Made by a program: the position numbers and the translations under genes
Part shown: positions 5,040 through 7,032 of the stretch, piece by piece
How positions within the stretch are numbered: the stretch's first letter is position 1
Layout of the letters: every line of letters begins with the position of its first letter
Notes under the pieces: model-generated
Databases searched by the model: none
Told to the model about the DNA's origin: nothing
What the model saw: only the letters and a program-made list of their open reading frames with translations
Source: Chloroflexota bacterium
GTDB taxonomy: Bacteria; Chloroflexota; Anaerolineae; Promineifilales; Promineifilaceae
Direction of reading: 5' to 3'
Assembly (NCBI GenBank): GCA_030599405.1
Contig: JAUVOB010000072.1
Location: forward strand, 1-7,032
Length of the DNA stretch: 7,032 bases

Positions 5040-6491
5040 ATGGATGGGCAAGTACGAGAGTCTGACAAGTTAACCCGAAAAACTAAGTTTATCTATGGGC
5101 TTGGAGACTGGGGTACATCGGCCACCACTGCCGTTCGCAACCTCTACTGGTTGTTCTTCATGACCAACGTTGTCGGCCTTGACGCCTCCATAGTCGGCGT
5201 CGTCATTCTCATAGGTAGGATTTGGGATAGCGTAAACGACCCCATGATTGGCATGATCAGCGATCGGATTAACACCCGTTGGGGCAGACGGAGACCCTTT
5301 TTACTCTTTGGCGCTATCCCCTTTGGATTATCCTTTTTCCTCCTGTTTTTGAGGCCGCCGATCAGCGATCCCGTTCTATTGGCTGTCTATTTCGGGATTG
5401 TGTATCTGCTCTTTGACACCATGTACACCGTCATCAACGTGCCCTATTCGGCCTTAACGCCGGAACTCACCGAGGATTATGACGAGCGTAGTACCTTGGC
5501 TGGCTGGAGGATCGCCATTGCCATGTTGGCCGCCCTCATCGCCGGGGCTACTTTTCAAGTCCTGGCTGAGAACGTCATCAGCCCGCTGCTCGACGAACCA
5601 TTGGGACAAAGCGGTTCGCTTCGGGCTGGATATGCAATTACGGCCGCCATCTGGTCGATTACTCTGATGATCCCACCGCTCATTCTATTCAAAACGATCC
5701 GGGAGCCTAAGCGAGTCCCCCCAGACCGGGATCGGATTCGGCTCTGGAGAACCTTTCTGGATGTTTTCAGCAATCACCCGTTTCGAATTGTATCCATAGT
5801 CTATCTTCTCACCTTTACTACGGCAGATATCGTGACAACGGTCATGATTTTTTACCTTATTTTCTACCTGGGGGCCAGCACCCTTTTCGCTAGCCTAATT
5901 GTTGGACTTGTATTGGGACTGGCATTTATCACGATGCCACTGACAGTCCGCTTGATGCACAGATTTGGTAAAAAGAGCAGTTTTATCGCCGCCATGTCGA
6001 TTTATATCATCGTCCTCATCGCTATATATCTGGCTCCCCCTGGTGGATTCGCATACATAGTGATCGCGGCTCTCTTCGCCGGCTTCGGTTATGGAGCGAT
6101 GAATGTGATTCCCTGGGCCATGGTCGCCGATGTTATCGAAGAAGACGAGCTCAGGAGCGAGAAAAGGAGAGAGGGGCTATACAGTGGCTATCTGGTTTTC
6201 TTCCGTAAGTTGGCCGCCGCTATCACGTTATTTGCCGTGACCGGGATTCTCGCTATTACGGGCTTCGTCGAGTCTACGACGGGGACGGTCGAATATGTTG
6301 AGCAACCAGCTAGCGCACTGAATGCATTGCACATTCTCGTTAGTGTCGTGCCAGCCATCATGTTGGTTGTGGCCATCATCGTCGCCACACGATACCCCCT
6401 GGATAGAGAAAGGCACCGGGAAACTCTAAAGCAATTGGAGAAGCAAAGAGCCAGGCAATTTGTCAGAGAGCAGCATTCTGAAGCCGAGTGA
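5040..6491 (+). CDS. GPH-family (MelB-like, MFS_2) cation symporter, probably for a sugar or glycoside
   Basis: The 483-residue inner-membrane transporter has twelve hydrophobic segments at about 22-47, 49-62, 87-104, 113-133, 157-176, 198-217, 248-276, 281-303, 314-332, 337-361, 387-409 and 429-450. Family marks are YGLGDWG (19-25), RIWDSVNDP (60-68), SDR then RWGRRRPF (74-87), PYSAL.PE (135-142) and EEDEL...RREGLYSG (367-383). Asp63 and Asp67 have the same spacing as the cation-binding Asp55/Asp59 of MelB. The substrate cannot be deduced. The C-terminal tail (452-483) is charged and cytoplasmic. A stop at 5022-5024 in frame and no other start codon between support the ATG at 5040, although only a weak AAGAG (5028-5032) precedes it. 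One base separates it from the aminotransferase gene. Confidence 0.92.
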   Translation: MDGQVRESDKLTRKTKFIYGLGDWGTSATTAVRNLYWLFFMTNVVGLDASIVGVVILIGRIWDSVNDPMIGMISDRINTRWGRRRPFLLFGAIPFGLSFFLLFLRPPISDPVLLAVYFGIVYLLFDTMYTVINVPYSALTPELTEDYDERSTLAGWRIAIAMLAALIAGATFQVLAENVISPLLDEPLGQSGSLRAGYAITAAIWSITLMIPPLILFKTIREPKRVPPDRDRIRLWRTFLDVFSNHPFRIVSIVYLLTFTTADIVTTVMIFYLIFYLGASTLFASLIVGLVLGLAFITMPLTVRLMHRFGKKSSFIAAMSIYIIVLIAIYLAPPGGFAYIVIAALFAGFGYGAMNVIPWAMVADVIEEDELRSEKRREGLYSGYLVFFRKLAAAITLFAVTGILAITGFVESTTGTVEYVEQPASALNALHILVSVVPAIMLVVAIIVATRYPLDRERHRETLKQLEKQRARQFVREQHSEAE

Positions 6492-6492
6492 A

Positions 6493-7032
6493 ATGACAGA
6501 AACGTTAAGCAGTGAACTGGAGCTCTTTTCGGTTCTTAGGGATGATGTTGAAGCCATTCAAAGACCAGAGAAAGCTGCCATCCTCAGCGATCTCTACAAC
6601 GGACTACCACTCGGCGTTTACACTGCGATGCGTACATACGAGCATTGTAAATTCCTACATCTGGAAGAACATCTTGCTCGTCTTGAGGAGTCCATGGCAG
6701 CGTTGGAGTGGGATTATCAGCTAGACAGGAGAGCGCTGCGATATGCCCTGCACCACGTCTGTACAGCCTACAAACAGCCCGACGCCAGGGTGCGCATCGA
6801 TGTTTTGGCCGCAGGAGAGATCCAACTCGCTACTGGTAGCCGTGTGCTGATATCCCTGTTGCCCTTTGCACCGATTCCAGATAGCGTCTATCAGAATGGT
6901 GTCAAGGTCCGTGTTGAAGCGGCGCTACCCCGAATCCAACCTGAAGTAAAAAAAGCTGAATTCGCCGTTACGCGCCGCAAGTACCTCGAGAGCGATCCCA
7001 CACGATATGAATGCCTCATTATCGACGCTAAC
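6493..7032 (+). CDS. class IV PLP-dependent aminotransferase, partial (3' end outside the window)
   Basis: The first 180 residues are present and no stop occurs before the window ends. They show the N-terminal and central parts of fold-type IV enzymes (branched-chain aminotransferase, D-amino acid aminotransferase, aminodeoxychorismate lyase). GVYTAMRTYE (41-50) and LEEHLARLEES (57-67) match the family, with Arg63 as the likely PLP-phosphate ligand. PRIQPEVKKAEF (146-157) places the catalytic lysine, probably Lys153. YECLIID (172-178) matches the segment that normally precedes G-x-(V/L)-x-E. Residues 1-35 are an N-terminal extension, and substrate class cannot be fixed without the C-terminal half. 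The ATG begins one base after the transporter stop with no clear Shine-Dalgarno sequence, so translational coupling is likely. Confidence 0.85.
   Translation, partial: MTETLSSELELFSVLRDDVEAIQRPEKAAILSDLYNGLPLGVYTAMRTYEHCKFLHLEEHLARLEESMAALEWDYQLDRRALRYALHHVCTAYKQPDARVRIDVLAAGEIQLATGSRVLISLLPFAPIPDSVYQNGVKVRVEAALPRIQPEVKKAEFAVTRRKYLESDPTRYECLIIDAN

Noticed and set aside
6512..6724. Plus-strand 70-residue ORF at the window's 3' end
   Set aside because: It is an alternate frame inside the open aminotransferase gene starting at 6493, which carries recognisable class IV motifs.

Overview
The window looks like a piece of a bacterial chromosome from a Chloroflexota-like lineage (inference, moderate confidence). 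Pointers are a catalytic-chain-only methylmalonyl-CoA mutase of the type found in archaea, Firmicutes and Chloroflexi, a YacP-type NYN protein, an unusual tandem-HTH regulator, a GPH-family sugar transporter and roughly balanced base composition. There are no IS elements, tRNA or rRNA genes and no CRISPR array. The window is mostly ordinary metabolic and housekeeping DNA with two informative intergenic regions.

Layout: (1) 121-2402, + strand: methylmalonyl-CoA mutase catalytic chain followed by methylmalonyl-CoA epimerase. These are two consecutive steps of propionyl-CoA/methylmalonyl-CoA/succinyl-CoA interconversion; the separate B12-binding subunit is not in the window. (2) 2403-2786: no convincing protein gene. 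It holds three 13-bp dyad units on an exact 20-bp period (two of them forming a 33-bp imperfect palindrome), an intrinsic terminator pointing to the minus strand, and a long inverted repeat that together suggest a minus-strand structured RNA of about 200 nt. (3) 2787-3266, minus strand: YacP/NYN-domain probable ribonuclease, with a promoter so close to the ATG that its mRNA may be nearly leaderless. (4) 3267-3570: divergent intergenic region with a strong 11-bp-stem hairpin, an AACTCA-N6-TGAGTT dyad and an extended -10 promoter for the next gene. (5) 3571-4233, +: double-HTH regulator ending in a good intrinsic terminator. (6) 4363-4929, +: small TPR protein. (7) 5040-7032, +: GPH-type cation symporter, then after one base a class IV aminotransferase that runs off the window end. 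This pair has its own extended -10 promoter with a perfect dyad over the -35 position.

How they work together: only the mutase/epimerase pair and the transporter/aminotransferase pair show operon-like logic. The NYN, HTH and TPR genes are single units with their own signals. No complete novel system is evident. The best candidates for something undescribed are the minus-strand RNA at about 2472-2670, the 20-bp-period dyad array beside it, and the clustering of CTGAAT motifs both in that array and in the start of the HTH gene. All promoter, operator and RNA calls were made by eye.
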